Shown one piece after another: positions 1-11,249 of a stretch of 64,000 nucleotides of DNA (position 1 is its first letter; each line of letters starts with the position of its first letter). Source of the stretch: Neoechinorhynchus agilis (Eukaryota; Acanthocephala); assembly GCA_051530055.1 (NCBI GenBank), contig CM121341.1, forward strand, positions 6,758,001-6,822,000, written 5' to 3'. The notes beneath the pieces were generated by a model. The model saw only the letters and a program-made list of their open reading frames with translations, was not told where the DNA came from and did no database searches. A program made the position numbers and the translations under genes.

Positions 1-676
1 AATTGCAAGGAAAACCTTGCGAAATATTTCTCGAAAATAAATGAGTATCGATAACACCGGGGACAGGATTCGCCAACGTACAATTTCTCAATTTCATTGG
101 TTAAAACTTGAAAGAGATTGAGAAACGTACACTCACGTAATTTCAACACATTCAGGTACCTTCTAGACATTTGCTTGACAAAATTTAGGCGATCATTTGT
201 TATGCCTGAGTCTCTATTGAGAAATCGAACGACTTCATGCAGCGGTTTAAAACGAATTGACGAAAAAGACCATTATAACAACGAATAATTTTTCTTTTAA
301 GTAATAATTTTGTTCTTCATCGCATGTTCGGCGATATGATAAATGGTTCAGAGAGAAATAGCGTAAAAATAATTGAAATTCAAAATCATAAAACGGTATT
401 AACGTGAATTACAAATTTAGAATGGCAATTATTCCACGTTTTTTATATTTTAACTAACGTTTGAAACGTATACTAAAAATTAAAAATGTAGCACACTAAT
501 TAGAATTGCGGCATAAAACGTTTAGTCGAATTACGATATTTAAAAACTTCTTAAGATTAGTTTTTCTGTAAAGTTTAAATAAATATGTAACTCGATAAAA
601 TCCATTGATAGACTTAAGCGGTTAGCGCGTTTACTTCAAATTCAATACCAATGCTGATATTTTTCATACATGAACT
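1..676. other. Intergenic, no gene seen
   Basis: AT-rich sequence with no ORF of note downstream of the alpha-galactosidase gene. The first 60 bases contain a cgaaatatttc motif like the one in the foldback elements elsewhere in this window. That is too little to call an element here. Confidence 0.5.
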
Positions 677-2184
677 TTAGTGATGAATCAGATCTTCTTT
701 TCCATTAACATCCGAATCCGCAACGAATCCTGCAACGCCGAACGGATCAACCATTGCGCAATAGCAAAAGGTATACGGTCGAATATAAGGTTCCTTAGGC
801 TTAAACATATCTTCGATTTCCCACATATATCTCTCGTGTAAGCCTAGATCAGAAAGTTTAGCGCATATCTGCTTTGGAACTTGTCCTGAAACCCTCGCGA
901 AAAGAACAGCAATCTTTGTGTGGTTATTTTTTGAAGCCAATTGTTTAGTCCATATCTCGTAATCATCGTCAATATGAACAGCTTTTCCCATTGAACCGAA
1001 GCTGTCTTGATTAACACGTATCAGAGGCAAATTTGTGAGAACTTGCAACGATTCCAGTGTAAGCTCATCTAGCGATTGTAATCAGACGCCATTCTGATTA
1101 CAATTCAATATATCATTAGACATTATCAACGGAGCCGACCACATTGACCAAATAGCCATTTGATGAAGCTCTTGACTATGAGTCAATTTACCTAGTCCCA
1201 CTAGTAGCATATCAGGATCATTCCAACTTCCAGGTCCATGAAATCGATTCAATTCGTCGTAGTGTGTTGTGTAGTATTTCTTTATTCTTTTAACACTCTC
1301 CCAGTTCGATGATATATCGTAAAAGTTGCGCCATTGGTTGCAATATTTAGAGATTTGCTTATAGTTTATTTTCTTTCCATGGTCGAGTTGATAAATTGGC
1401 CAACTGCAAGCAAAAATAATTGGTCGTCCTGTGGCGTTAAGTTCAACGGAAACATTGCTGCAAATGAGTCCCTGTGCTAACTCGATAAGGAAAAATGCTA
1501 TTTACTAGGGAGAGACAATTGTAAAAACCACCAATTTTTACCCGAGACATTCAAGTTTTACAACGACATGAAAAACTTTGTATTCCGAATTGAATTTGTA
1601 GTTTCGGATGATGGTAAACCCGAGAAATACGAAATAAAAAATCATTACTTTCAGGGAATCACCTGGTCTTTAGGATATCCAACATCAAAAGACTCTGGAT
1701 CTGCGAAACAACCGTCCATTTTTACATAATCCACACCCCATTTTGCAAAAGTTTTCATATCCAAATGTACATTCATAAGACTTCCTGGATATCCTGCACA
1801 AGTAAAATTTCCATAATCGCCATAAATTCCAAACTTCAGACCAAGTGAGTGAACATAACTGGAAAGGTCCTTTATCCCATTAGGAAAACGTTTATGATCA
1901 GCCTTCAACTCGCCTGTTTCATCGTCTCTCGTCTTTTCTGACCAACAGTCATCAATAATAATGTATTTGTATCCCGCGTCGGCCAAGCCAGTTCGGACAA
2001 GTCCACGAGCCTGTCGTCTAATCAATGCATCATTCAGACAGTTATCTGGATCTCGCTCACAATCGGTATGACATCCATAGCGTTGCCAACTAAGCCATCC
2101 CATCACCGGTGTTAATGCCAGACCATTATTCATGCATTTCACGGAGTATAAGAAGACGAATAGGAGTGTAAAACCCGATTTCAT
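677..2184 (-). CDS. Alpha-galactosidase / alpha-N-acetylgalactosaminidase (GH27), 3 exons
   Basis: Lysosomal or secreted GH27 glycosidase that removes terminal alpha-linked galactose or GalNAc. Three exons restore one frame: 2184-1663, 1471-1102 and 1068-677, giving about 427 aa, normal for the family. Residues 1-17 form a signal peptide (MKSGFTLLFVFLYSVKC). Family motifs are present: TPVMGWLSW near the N-terminus, the nucleophile Asp in YVKMDGC, ALNATG-like ELNATGRP, and the acid/base Asp in GPGSWNDPDML. The chosen start is the ATG just before the signal peptide. The second intron is only 33 bp (1101-1069) and is itself a hairpin; without removing it the frame meets a TGA. The first intron acceptor (CAG at 1472) was chosen because it keeps phase 0. 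Alpha-galactosidase and NAGA cannot be told apart from sequence alone. Divergent from the receptor gene at 2373. Confidence 0.93.
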
Positions 2185-2372
2185 CTGAAACATAATAGCA
2201 TATTTTTCAAAGTTTTGCCTCGATACCTCATTTTTGCAGTAAGGAAAAACAAATATAGACGAAAAAGTGCACAATGACAATTAACATAAAAGATCCATTA
2301 AGAAATTGCGTTTTTACGACACTATAGGAGTATATTTTTGCGGAAAATAATTCAATAAGAACTGTTTTCAGG
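2185..2372. promoter_or_regulatory. Shared upstream region between divergent genes
   Basis: Only about 190 bp separate the start of alpha-galactosidase (-) and the first coding exon of the receptor-like gene (+). A ttttcag acceptor-like sequence lies at 2365-2371, so either gene may have an untranslated upstream exon. No specific promoter motif was recognised. Confidence 0.35.
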
Positions 2373-3899
2373 AAGATCCCGATGAAAGTGAAGTTTAACG
2401 ATGAGAACTCTAAAGAACCAATACTAGTTCCAAAGGCGGTCATCGATATATCGAACACGAAGAAGATAATGACCTTTATTGAATTTCAGCCGGTTGTTTT
2501 GATAACCGTGACTGCTCTCAGTATAGTCGTCATGCTGGTCGTCCTCTTCTATAGTTTTGTCACTTATAGTCGCCGAAACGTTAATTATTTTTCAACTCAT
2601 ATCCCGTTAGAACACGATTTTCTGTTTTGATTCTAAGAAAGTCGTGTCGTTGAAGATGTCCATCGGTCAAAGTGTGCTTTAGTTAAGATTGGAGCTCTTA
2701 AATGCGAAGAAAATGAAAGTATAGTTCCAATTTGGTGGCATGTTTGTAAAATGAGGAGGCATTTCGGTGAGACAAATGTACAAGCAATAAGCTCATGTGC
2801 CCAGTTTACGATGAAGGTGAGAATACGGGCAGCTGAAAACAATCATTTAATAAAAAAAACCACGAACGACGATAAAACGGGCTCCAATTAAAATCTTTTT
2901 CCCTAATTGGGCCATATTTGAAGGTCTGTAGAATGTTAGCAAATTTCGTATCAATTATAGTGGGCTCTTTTTTATGGTTTAAGCAAAATCCAACAATTTT
3001 CAACCCTTCTTTAGCGATTCCGCAAGGCAAGGGATTACGAACGGGAAAACGCGACTGTTTTATCACTCCAACATCATCCATCAATAATAAAATTGGCTAA
3101 AGTATCAATTCACACAGAATTGTCCCAATCACTACATCACTATCTTCTTTACAAATACTACCCACATGGAAATCTTCGACAGTTCCTGGTAAAAAATGAG
3201 CTATCTAACGGATTCTGAAAAATCTCGTATTTCAGAATCTGTTAAGTAAACGTAAATACAACCATCGATTTATCGCTTTCGATTCTCGAAGGTTTACAGT
3301 ACCTTCATCTCTCGAAGCTTTCGCTGCGATCTATGACATCCGGTCGAATATTCGTTTCCGATAGAATGACCTGTGTGATTGCGGGTGATTACATGCTGGC
3401 CACGAAATCCGATGCGAACCAAAAAGAAGGTACTGGCGATCGTGAGTATCGATATTTCCCACCGGAATGTCTGCGCGCAGTAGATATAACGGATCCATCG
3501 ACCAATAAACTTAATTCCGAGGCAAATGACATTTACAGAATGAGCCTTGTTCTCTGGGAGATCTGGATGAGATCGTCTTTCTTGTGTTCCTTCTCCCCAG
3601 TACCTGAGGCTAAACTTCCTTACAGCGAGTTCATGAGCGAAAACTCGGTTCCGACATTTGAAACTATGAAGAAAATTGTTTATGATGGGCGGCAGAGGCC
3701 GTCCTTTCCTACCTGTTGGGATTGTGATGATTTCCTTGTTTACAGCATTGTTACAACCTTGAAAAGTGGATGGGTTCATGAGTGGCGAATGCGCCCAAGT
3801 TGCAGTTGCCTCCATGGACGACTCAAGACCGTTACAGATTGTATTTTGGATAAATATAAATCATTGACAGGTAACTATGAAAATTATGACGACGAATGA
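2373..3899 (+). CDS. TGF-beta superfamily type II receptor-like pseudokinase
   Basis: Membrane receptor-like kinase of the TGF-beta/activin type II group. Exon 1 (about 2382-2605) encodes a short outer part and a membrane helix (PVVLITVTALSIVVMLVVLF). A 36-bp intron (2606-2641) leads to exon 2 (2642-2816), then exon 3 (3015-3188) and a last exon ending at 3899. Exon 3 carries a retained beta-3 Lys (FTMKRF), LQHHPSIIKLAKV and YYPHGNLRQFL, close to the TGFBR2 hinge GNLQEYL. The last exon has DIYRMSLVLWEI and a type II-like RPSFPTCW tail. Catalytic motifs are lost: the HRDxxxxN loop reads LRSMTSGR and DFG reads DYM, while APE reads PPE. The exon 3/4 junction could not be made frame-clean (ILEGLQYLHL near 3280 is in another frame), so a pseudogene or sequence error is possible. 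No Cys-rich ligand-binding domain was found upstream. Confidence 0.78.
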
Positions 3900-4207
3900 T
3901 TTGACGATTTATTTTTTAATAATTGCTACAAAATAATAAGAATCGACGAAACAGACCTATTTGAGTAGATACAACCGTGCCCAAATGGAAGGTCTTTAAG
4001 GCTATGCGCTCGTAGCGATGAAATTATCGACGATAACAGCACATCCAAACCATTTAAAAAACTAAGACGAACTTTTTACCTGAACAGCAATGCACGGGAT
4101 CAATCGCTGTTCCTACATTGATCTTTGAATTCCATTTTATATGATATAAATATAGAATTTTTTAACTATTGACCAAAATCATTTTTAAGCGTCACCTCGC
4201 CATTATT

Positions 4208-4898
4208 CACTAACTACAACAACCCACATTTGCAGGATCAACGAGTGCTCGGATATAATTTCATACGAAATGAGATCAGATATCGAATGCTCTGACCGTC
4301 TTATAAAATCCAGATTCATCGAATGATTGTCTTTCAACAAGGAATATCTTGTCAACCTTCACCTTCCCAAAATCAAACCCTCCAAACGTTTGAAGAATAT
4401 TGCGTGCATCAAACGCAAGTCTCTTTCCTAATCCATCTTTACCCCTCACCGCGAATGAACTGTTCATCACGGTCGCATGAAGCTTTACGCCCTCTGGTGA
4501 CGACTGTGATTGAGACTTTCTGTATCCCAAATCAGCAAATCGATCGCTGATAGCTTCAGCCAATACCTGAATTCTAAGACGACCCTTAACGGGTTTCTCC
4601 GACACGATTCCGTACAGAACATGAACTTCGCCCGGGTCACTGTTCATGTAATCTAAACCGCAAATTGATATTTCCGACTTCTCGTCGTTGTCTACATTCC
4701 AATCGAGTTCGGTTTGGACTTCTTTAATTACACGCCCAATGTGATCTTCGATTTCAGCCAATTCGTCTGAGTCGTTATTTGTTACGCAAAGTGGGCAGAG
4801 TGTCAGATGAAATCTCTCGGGCTTTTGGAACAGTCGCTTGTCATATTCGGCACCTATTCTAACGATTCTCATTTAGTTTTGAAGAATTTGAGACTGTC
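4208..4898 (-). repeat. Duplicated block (ASCC1 exon 2 plus flank), copy 1
   Basis: This block is nearly identical to 7370-8042. It covers ASCC1 exon 2, its start-proximal intron end and about 60 bp past the stop, and the two encoded 198-aa frames differ at two residues. Identity stops abruptly at both edges (gaatttgagac on the right, cccacatttgcagg on the left). Confidence 0.9.
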
Positions 4899-5578
4899 AC
4901 TTTGGGGATTCCATGTAGAAAAATCATATAAATTTTAAACCTGAAAAGGTGGGCTCTGCATTTCGATTAGGACGTATAACCTGGGAAAATCTTTTTGAAT
5001 TAAATGTGACCTTGGATATTTAAAACCCAAACTGGATCTTTAATTTTTCAATTTTCTTCACTATCTAAACTTTTTTCAAAGGATCTATAAACCGAGAACC
5101 GTGCGCAAACGCTTTCGGTGAATTTCGTGAGTGAATCCTTTAAAGCTACAAGACTGATTGCGATGAAATGGGTAACCGGTCTTGCTGTTCGGACACTGGC
5201 CACTTTGATAAGAATCCTCAAACCGGCCGATTTTACAGCATCATTGCTCTTCCCTGTTACATGTACGTGGAGCTGCCTTCGAATGGACTCGGTCTTGATT
5301 GTTGCTCCAGTATTGCGCTCAATCATTGCAAAGTTTTTGAACTTGGCACCTGCGACTCTTCCCACTATTCCCGAGTTAATCTTTAGTTTCCATTGAAATT
5401 CATTGTTATCTGTTTGTGTGATATTTATGACACCAGTATAAGTTGGACTCCTTTTACTCCGACACGTTTTCTCATTGATTTGGTTCGAAATCTCAATATC
5501 ACTTGATTTTGTAGTACTAACGTTAAAAGTACTAGTGCAAATAGATATCTGTTCTGCCTTTTCTTTTAGTTCGTTCAT
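4276..5578 (-). CDS. ASCC1: ASCC1-like (KH + AKAP7/2H phosphodiesterase-like domain), copy A
   Basis: Homologue of activating signal cointegrator 1 complex subunit 1, which works with the ASCC3 helicase in alkylation repair and transcription. Exon 1 (5578 to about 5090) holds a KH domain (VGRVAGAKFKNFAMIERNTG) followed by TARPVTHFIAISL, matching the human PFTHFLAFFL segment. Exon 2 (about 4858-4276) holds the 2H-type domain with the family's two H-x-T/S-like motifs, RFHLTLCPL and VKLHATVMNS, plus GLDYMNSDPGEVHVLYG. The junction is inferred: a donor inside GCA-CG/GTTCTC and an acceptor before ATAGGTGCC give VCAR-IGAEYDKRLFQ, about 230 bp of intron. The start is the first Met of the KH exon. 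A second copy lies 2.3 kb upstream on the same strand. Either or both may be active. Confidence 0.87.
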
Positions 5579-7369
5579 CGTAAATCTAAAATAATTGATT
5601 CCGTGTGTGTGTGCGAAAGCTTTTCAATGGCTAGCAGGTTTAAAGAATCAATACTTTTGTTGACAACAGTGAACAAGGAAACGTTATGTTTAATAATTCC
5701 GCACAACTCCAAAAGTATCTGGAATTCTTGGGCCATTTCAGGACTAGTCTTCTATTCGAGACCCCCTAGCACTTTCTTTGAAGCTTTGAGCAAACTCCCT
5801 TACTCCTGGATACACAACGACGACTGGACTAAAAAAGCACAAAAATGGACAGCAATGATCTGAAGGCAACTACTTGATCACAGGTTTCACACCATTTAAC
5901 TACGATCCTTACTGTCTTCCTCGAATAAATATTATTATTATGTTTAATAAAACTGCGATCATGGTGCAAATTCATAGAAACGGCCCAAAATCCGAAGATT
6001 CGAGTGCTTTTACAACAAACCACTTTCTTACCACCATTATTTCTTACATTCTCATATTAAACTAAGTTGCTTACAGCCTTTTGTGGACAAATACCGTTAC
6101 TTTTGTTTAACGGAATTCGAACACTTCAATTTGGCAATAAAATTTAAACGACCCTGTCGAAACTTAGAATGCAATGCTTGGTATTTTCTAGTGAGTAAAG
6201 AACATTGGTTACAAGTTATTTCTTTTACAATTGAATCAAATGCATGATGAATTAACATTGTCAGAAAGCATCTCAATAATAACTGTCGTCTCCGATCACA
6301 AAACATTTAACATCGATTTCTACCTCAGATATTATTTGCGATCGTATTCGTGGACGCAAATGAGAGCAGTCGGTTGTTGTTTTTGTGGTGCCAGCGACTT
6401 CCAATTTTGATCAATAACAGGTTGTATTTTAAATTGTTCGATTTTCGCAAATATGACTTGTTGAGAAATACATTGCAGTACTACATGCTACAATCCCGTA
6501 CACTGAGGATTTTTCGATTGAAACTCGCTTTTTTACTCCGGAAATCTTCTTAATCGAGTTTATGTTAACCTTTGAGCCATATCGCAATATTCCAATTGAC
6601 ACTATAAAATCTTTATCAGAGAATTCATTACGATGATTAAAAAATATGCCTTCAAGCAGATCCCGGCCAGTTGAGGCAGCCTACAAGTAAAAACTTCGAT
6701 ATCGTAAGAGCAATGACTCGTTTCTTTTGACAGTTCAAAACAAAGGGAAAAGGTTCAAAGACAGCTACAGTCATGGTTAAACCCGGAATCGACTGTATAT
6801 ACAGATTAGGTGTGTTTTACTTTCAAAACAATTCGGCAAAGTGAACGCGGGCGCATTTTTTTTGAAACAAATAATTTCATAACTCATTTTGTTTTTATTA
6901 GAATCCCGAAAAAGAGATCAATCGTAGAAGTTGCTGATTGCGAGAAAATTATAAACAGTCCATTTTAGAGTAAAACAACAAGTACGAAGTGTCTTCATTG
7001 ACATTCATAAGACGTTTTAATGATCAGCTTTTCAATTGATTTTTTTTCATTGTTAGTGTGGGTGTACAAATCATCATAATAATTGAAACGAACTTTGAGA
7101 AAATGTCCGATTTAAAGCTTCTTGTTAGCGACGATTTTATGAAATCAATCATGCAATTAGGGAAGGACTCACTATCGTGGTAGTAGTTAGGAATCGAAAA
7201 GATACCGTCAGTAACCAGAAACAACACATAGCCATTGAAGGTTGTGATGATCCAAAAGTTGCATATGAAACACAGAATGCTTATCCTCGCGTCCCTTGTT
7301 TTGCTAGCAACATCTTCAAATTCGAAGGAATGGGGATTAGCGAACAAAAAATTAGTATGATATTAACCA
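5579..7369. other. Spacer between the two ASCC1 genes
   Basis: AT-rich, with only short unsupported ORFs on both strands. No domain or repeat was recognised, apart from a gtgtgtgtgtg run near 5602. Confidence 0.5.
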
Positions 7370-8042
7370 CCCACATTTGCAGGATCAACGAGTGCTCGGA
7401 TATAATTTCATACGAAATGAGATCAGATATCGAATGCTCTGATCGTCTTATAAAATCCAGATTCATCGAATGATTGTCTTTCAACAAGGAATATCTTGTC
7501 AACCTTCACCTTCCCAAAATCAAACCCTCCAAACGTTTGAAGAATATTGCGTGCATCAAACGCAAGTCTCTTTCCTAATCCATCTTCACCCCTCACCGCG
7601 AATGAACTGTTCATCACGGTCGCATGAAGCTTTACGCCCTCTGGTGACGACTGTGATTGAGACTTTCTGTATCCCAAATCAGCAAATCGATCGCTGATAG
7701 CTTCAGCCAATACCTGAATTCTAAGACGACCCTTAACGGGTTTCTCCGACACGATTCCGTACAGAACATGAACTTCGCCCGGGTCACTGTTCATGTAATC
7801 TAAACCGCAAATTGATATTTCCGACTTCTCGTCGTTGTCTACATTCCAATCGAGTTCGGTTTGGACTTCTTTAATTACACGCCCAATGTGATCTTCGATT
7901 TCAGCCAATTCGTCTGAGTCGTTATTTGTTACGCAAAGTGGGCAGAGTGTCAGATGAAATCTCTCGGGCTTTTGGAACAGTCGCTTGTCATATTCGGCAC
8001 CTATTCTAACGATTCTCATTTAGTTTTGAAGAATTTGAGACT
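7370..8042 (-). repeat. Duplicated block (ASCC1 exon 2 plus flank), copy 2
   Basis: Partner of 4208-4898 in the same orientation about 3.15 kb away. The near-identity covers exon 2 and a little flank only. The first exons of the two genes are far more diverged, so this block has been copied or converted more recently than the genes were duplicated. Confidence 0.9.
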
Positions 8043-8885
8043 ACGCGAGTTGCTACTTTACGAACGAGCTAAAGAAAAAGCGATGCAAGCAGACTGAATC
8101 CAATGTTAAACTTTGCTATCCAAGTGATATTCTTCTTTTAATATGGTTACCCCAAAGTGACCTTCATAATAATCTCAGGGAAATGTTTAACAAAGAAAAC
8201 TTCTAAAATCTAGTGAGCTACAGATAAACCTTTGCTGATTCTAAATGGCCTAAATAAGAATGGTCTGTTAATCGCCTCACTGATGATTGAAACCTAAGTT
8301 TCATTATTTCCAAAATATGCTTTACTACTTAAATTTTCTTGAGCGTTATCTTTTAAGGACGAAAGCTGCCTTGTTAACTTATCACGAGCCAATGCAAAAT
8401 GAGAAACGCTTGGGCACATCGTCCGAGAATTTCTCAAGCTTATCCTTCAATGTTGCCAAAGTAATTGCAATAAAATGAGTAGTAAATCCGATCGTTCTAA
8501 CGCTAGAAACTTTCGCAAGAATTCTCATAGCCGCAGACCTTACGACTTCATCGCGGTCTCCGTTTATGACAACTTGAAGACCTTTGCGAATGGACTCGGT
8601 CTTGATTGTTGCTCCGGTATCGCGCTCAATCATTGCAAAGTTTTTGAACTTGGCACCGACGACTCTTCCCACTATTCCCGAGTTAATTTTTAGTTTCCAT
8701 TGATATACACCATCGTCTTCACGGCTTATACTAATCAATCCGTCGTAATTTTGACCAACTTCATTTGAAGAAACTACATCAAGTGATGTGTCCGGTATTG
8801 GAAAGTCGTTCGATTTCCTTCTACGAACCTTGTAGGCCATGGTACGAACATGAATGAGTTTCGTCTTATATAGCGAAGTGTCCAT
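7423..8885 (-). CDS. ASCC1: ASCC1-like, copy B
   Basis: Second ASCC1 homologue with the same two-exon plan. Exon 1 (8885 to about 8390) has a KH domain (VGRVVGAKFKNFAMIERDTG) then FTTHFIAITLATLKDKLEKF. Exon 2 (about 8005-7423) has RFHLTLCPL and VKLHATVMNS, the two histidine motifs of the 2H fold. Exon 1 differs from copy A at many positions, whereas exon 2 differs at two residues. The splice junction probably uses the GT inside AAGCGTTTCTC and the acceptor before GTGCCGAATAT, an intron of about 385 bp. The start is the first Met (MDTSLYKTKL); an internal Met (MAYKVRRRK) is also possible. The N-terminal 45 residues resemble neither copy A nor the human protein. Confidence 0.87.
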
Positions 8886-9256
8886 CTAAAACGTAGAAGG
8901 ATTCGTCCGGAATTGAAAAGCCTTTCCTCTTTTAATCTAAAAAAATCGTTCTATGATGACGAGCGCTTCGAGGATAAGTCTAAAACGATCGCTAGGTTTG
9001 GGGACGGTAGGAGCTTCGGTATATTGGATTTATGGAAAAATCTTCGTTTCCTTCATCTAGAAGGTAGAATAATGTAATGGCTTCTTAGGTTAAATGAAAA
9101 CCCTGATGATCAAGAACCTTTTTAATGTTACATTGACGTTATGTACACTTAGATGATACAAATTGTATTTTGTGGTTTCAAGGATGTAAAAAAAGCATGG
9201 GTCAAAGTTCCACTCCCTTTTTCCCGATCTCTGACTTATTTAAAAAACCAAAGTAC
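8886..9256. other. Intergenic, no gene seen
   Basis: Lies between ASCC1 copy B and the dynactin-like gene. A good donor (gtgagt, reverse strand) directly follows the last codon of the dynactin-like ORF, so a short 3' exon could lie here, but none is obvious. Confidence 0.4.
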
Positions 9257-9871
9257 TCACATATCCTTAACAGTCTCGAGCATGCTTAATACCTCACTAC
9301 CTTTGGCAATAGCTCTTCGGTGTGCCAACAGAATTCTCATCAGTCTTTCCCGTGTTGTGATCCACTGATTTGTCAATTGAATGTACGTTTGACAAATCCG
9401 CACAATCCTATCCCTCTGTTCATTCAACATTTCAAGGACAGATCGCTCAAATGTGCCAACATCTTGCTGGTAAGATTCCCATAAAGCCGTGAGACTGCTA
9501 ATGGCTCGTTTCGCCTCATCAATCGTCTGTTCATAATTGTGAACCTCATTCGAAGCTTCAGTCGGATGAAGTTTTACTAATATCTTATCGGATTGATGAG
9601 CTACCATCAGTTGAAGAATATCAATATCTGGCTGCTGCTGTAAAATGTCCACAAGTGTTCGTTCCCTTTCACGAAGAATATCCTTTGTGTCCTTCATTAA
9701 ATCGATTCTTATAGTCAGTTTAAAATTTGAAAAGAGAGAAAGAGCGGAGGCATAAGAATCGATTTCTAAGAGGTCTACAAGTGAGTACCTTTCAGATTGA
9801 CCAATAACTTGTTCAAGTTTAGAAAGTCGGGATTCAAGGGAGGTGAGAATCGATTCGCTAGATCTTGACAT
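9257..9871 (-). CDS. Coiled-coil protein, possible dynactin subunit 3 (p24)
   Basis: A 204-aa, almost wholly helical protein in one exon. The start (LESRLSKLEQVIG), the overall length (human p24 is about 186 aa) and the order of heptad blocks resemble dynactin p24, a component of the shoulder of the dynactin complex that serves cytoplasmic dynein. Matching positions include the DIDILQLMVAHQS block and the QTYIQLTNQWITTRERLM end, similar to the LSKQFVQWDELLCQLE end of p24. There is no catalytic motif to confirm it, and coiled coils match by composition. The ORF ends MLETVKDM then TGA, but a gtgagt donor overlaps this end, so a further exon is possible. Alternative: another small coiled-coil subunit. 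Confidence 0.45.
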   Translation of the reverse strand: MSRSSESILTSLESRLSKLEQVIGQSERYSLVDLLEIDSYASALSLFSNFKLTIRIDLMKDTKDILRERERTLVDILQQQPDIDILQLMVAHQSDKILVKLHPTEASNEVHNYEQTIDEAKRAISSLTALWESYQQDVGTFERSVLEMLNEQRDRIVRICQTYIQLTNQWITTRERLMRILLAHRRAIAKGSEVLSMLETVKDM

Positions 9872-10619
9872 TTGTTAAATTTATCTGAAACTACGAGGAA
9901 ACAAGCGAACTAATGATCTTTATAGATGTTTAGCAACGGGTTTTACCAAAACAGAAATTCAGAGTATAAATAGTCAATGGTTCTTTGAAATACCGGCCTT
10001 AACGTTTCCCACTCATTTATTCGAGTATTTGAGGGGGTTTTGTTGGTAAATAATAACTTATATCTAAAGTATCTAAAATTGGTTTATATTCAAGAAGTTT
10101 TCAATGTCAGATATTGAAATTTTAAAGATTTGAATGTGGCATTCAATATCAAACATTTTTAGTTCGATTTATATGACTTCAGAAGAGCAAAAACCCATCG
10201 AATGATAAACCATTATTGAATGATCAAACTTTTTCGAGTCCACCTGATCCAGATAAGTTCGCTGCTCTCCGTTTGAAGCTTAAACTTTTTACTAGAACTG
10301 CCTAAGAAGGAATTCCGAAAGCCCACAGGCCGTCGGACCAAACACCGCCGAATTTTTAATCAATGTGTTTGAAAATGGTTTGCCACAACAACAACCAAGG
10401 GTGGTGCCAACAAATTTCTTTTTCTATTGAAAATCAGCGATTTAGAGAGGGAATGCTGCATTTTGGAGGCAATAGAGGATGAAAACCTTTTATAAATTCG
10501 CTGTGGTGACCTTATGGAGCATGTCGCTGGGATATGTCGCCAGGATTTGTATTCTTTCAGAGGCATTATTGAGGCTATAAAACCTTTTCTTCCTTAAGTT
10601 CTATAACGATTAAACCCGT
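9872..10619. other. Intergenic, no gene seen
   Basis: AT-rich, with no recognisable coding or RNA signal. A short stretch around 10340-10560 is richer in GC and may be degraded transposon sequence, but no family could be named. Confidence 0.4.
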
Positions 10620-10930
10620 GAGTTTGCCTCCTGAATTTCAAATCCCAATTCATTTCATACTTTCAGCAACTTCTCCCCTTTTCCATACTGTCAAATCTTC
10701 TTGGATATCAAGACTCGAAATGAACATGAGGAAAGACCGAAGCTCTCTTGCATACAATAACATCAATCTCCGTCCGAACAAATCTTCCAACCCGACCGAA
10801 ACTGTAATCCACTCCAAAATCGACATCCGCATTCATTGAACAAATCTAAATCCGAGTTTTTTGAGGACCCAAAGATACATGGGTCTCTTTCTTTGTTAAT
10901 TAACAAATAAACGCGTTATTATTTATAAGA
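10620..10930 (+). mobile_element. 3' end of a LINE (truncated copy)
   Basis: The last 60 bp, from ggacccaaagatacatgggt through acaaataaacgcgttatta, match the tail of the LINE fragment ending near 53605. That shared tail includes a small stem (gacccaaag-atacat-gggtc) and an AT-rich terminus. No reverse-transcriptase frame is left in this copy. It is strongly 5' truncated, as is usual for LINE insertions. Confidence 0.6.
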
Positions 10931-11249
10931 AGGCGTTGTTGGGCAAACGACAACCATCTCTCGAACTTCCGAGTGAGATGGAAAGATCCAGAAGAGTCCC
11001 GGTTTATGGAACCTTTAATTCGGTCGTTATGGTCTCTTCTACGCTACGGTTGACGGGCCGGTCTGCTGGAAACCCTGAACATTAGTAGACAAAGTGCCGC
11101 TATTCAGAATCAGCTACTTCGGGACTCGACAAGCTGGAAGTCCAGTGACCACTGCAACCATCGATTGCTCACCATCGTCTTAACTTCTAATTTTGCCATG
11201 AACTACGCGGATTTTCGGTGGCTTAGGGTTCTTGTTCCCTTCTGTTCTT
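10931..11249. other. Intergenic, possible repeat debris
   Basis: GC-richer than its surroundings and without an ORF. It directly follows the LINE tail and may be part of another inserted element. Nothing can be named. Confidence 0.3.

Noticed and set aside
610-650. tRNA-like boxes (ttaagcggttagcgcg and ttcaaattcaatacc)
   Set aside because: The two boxes are about 20 nt apart rather than the usual 30-60, and no acceptor stem can be formed around them.
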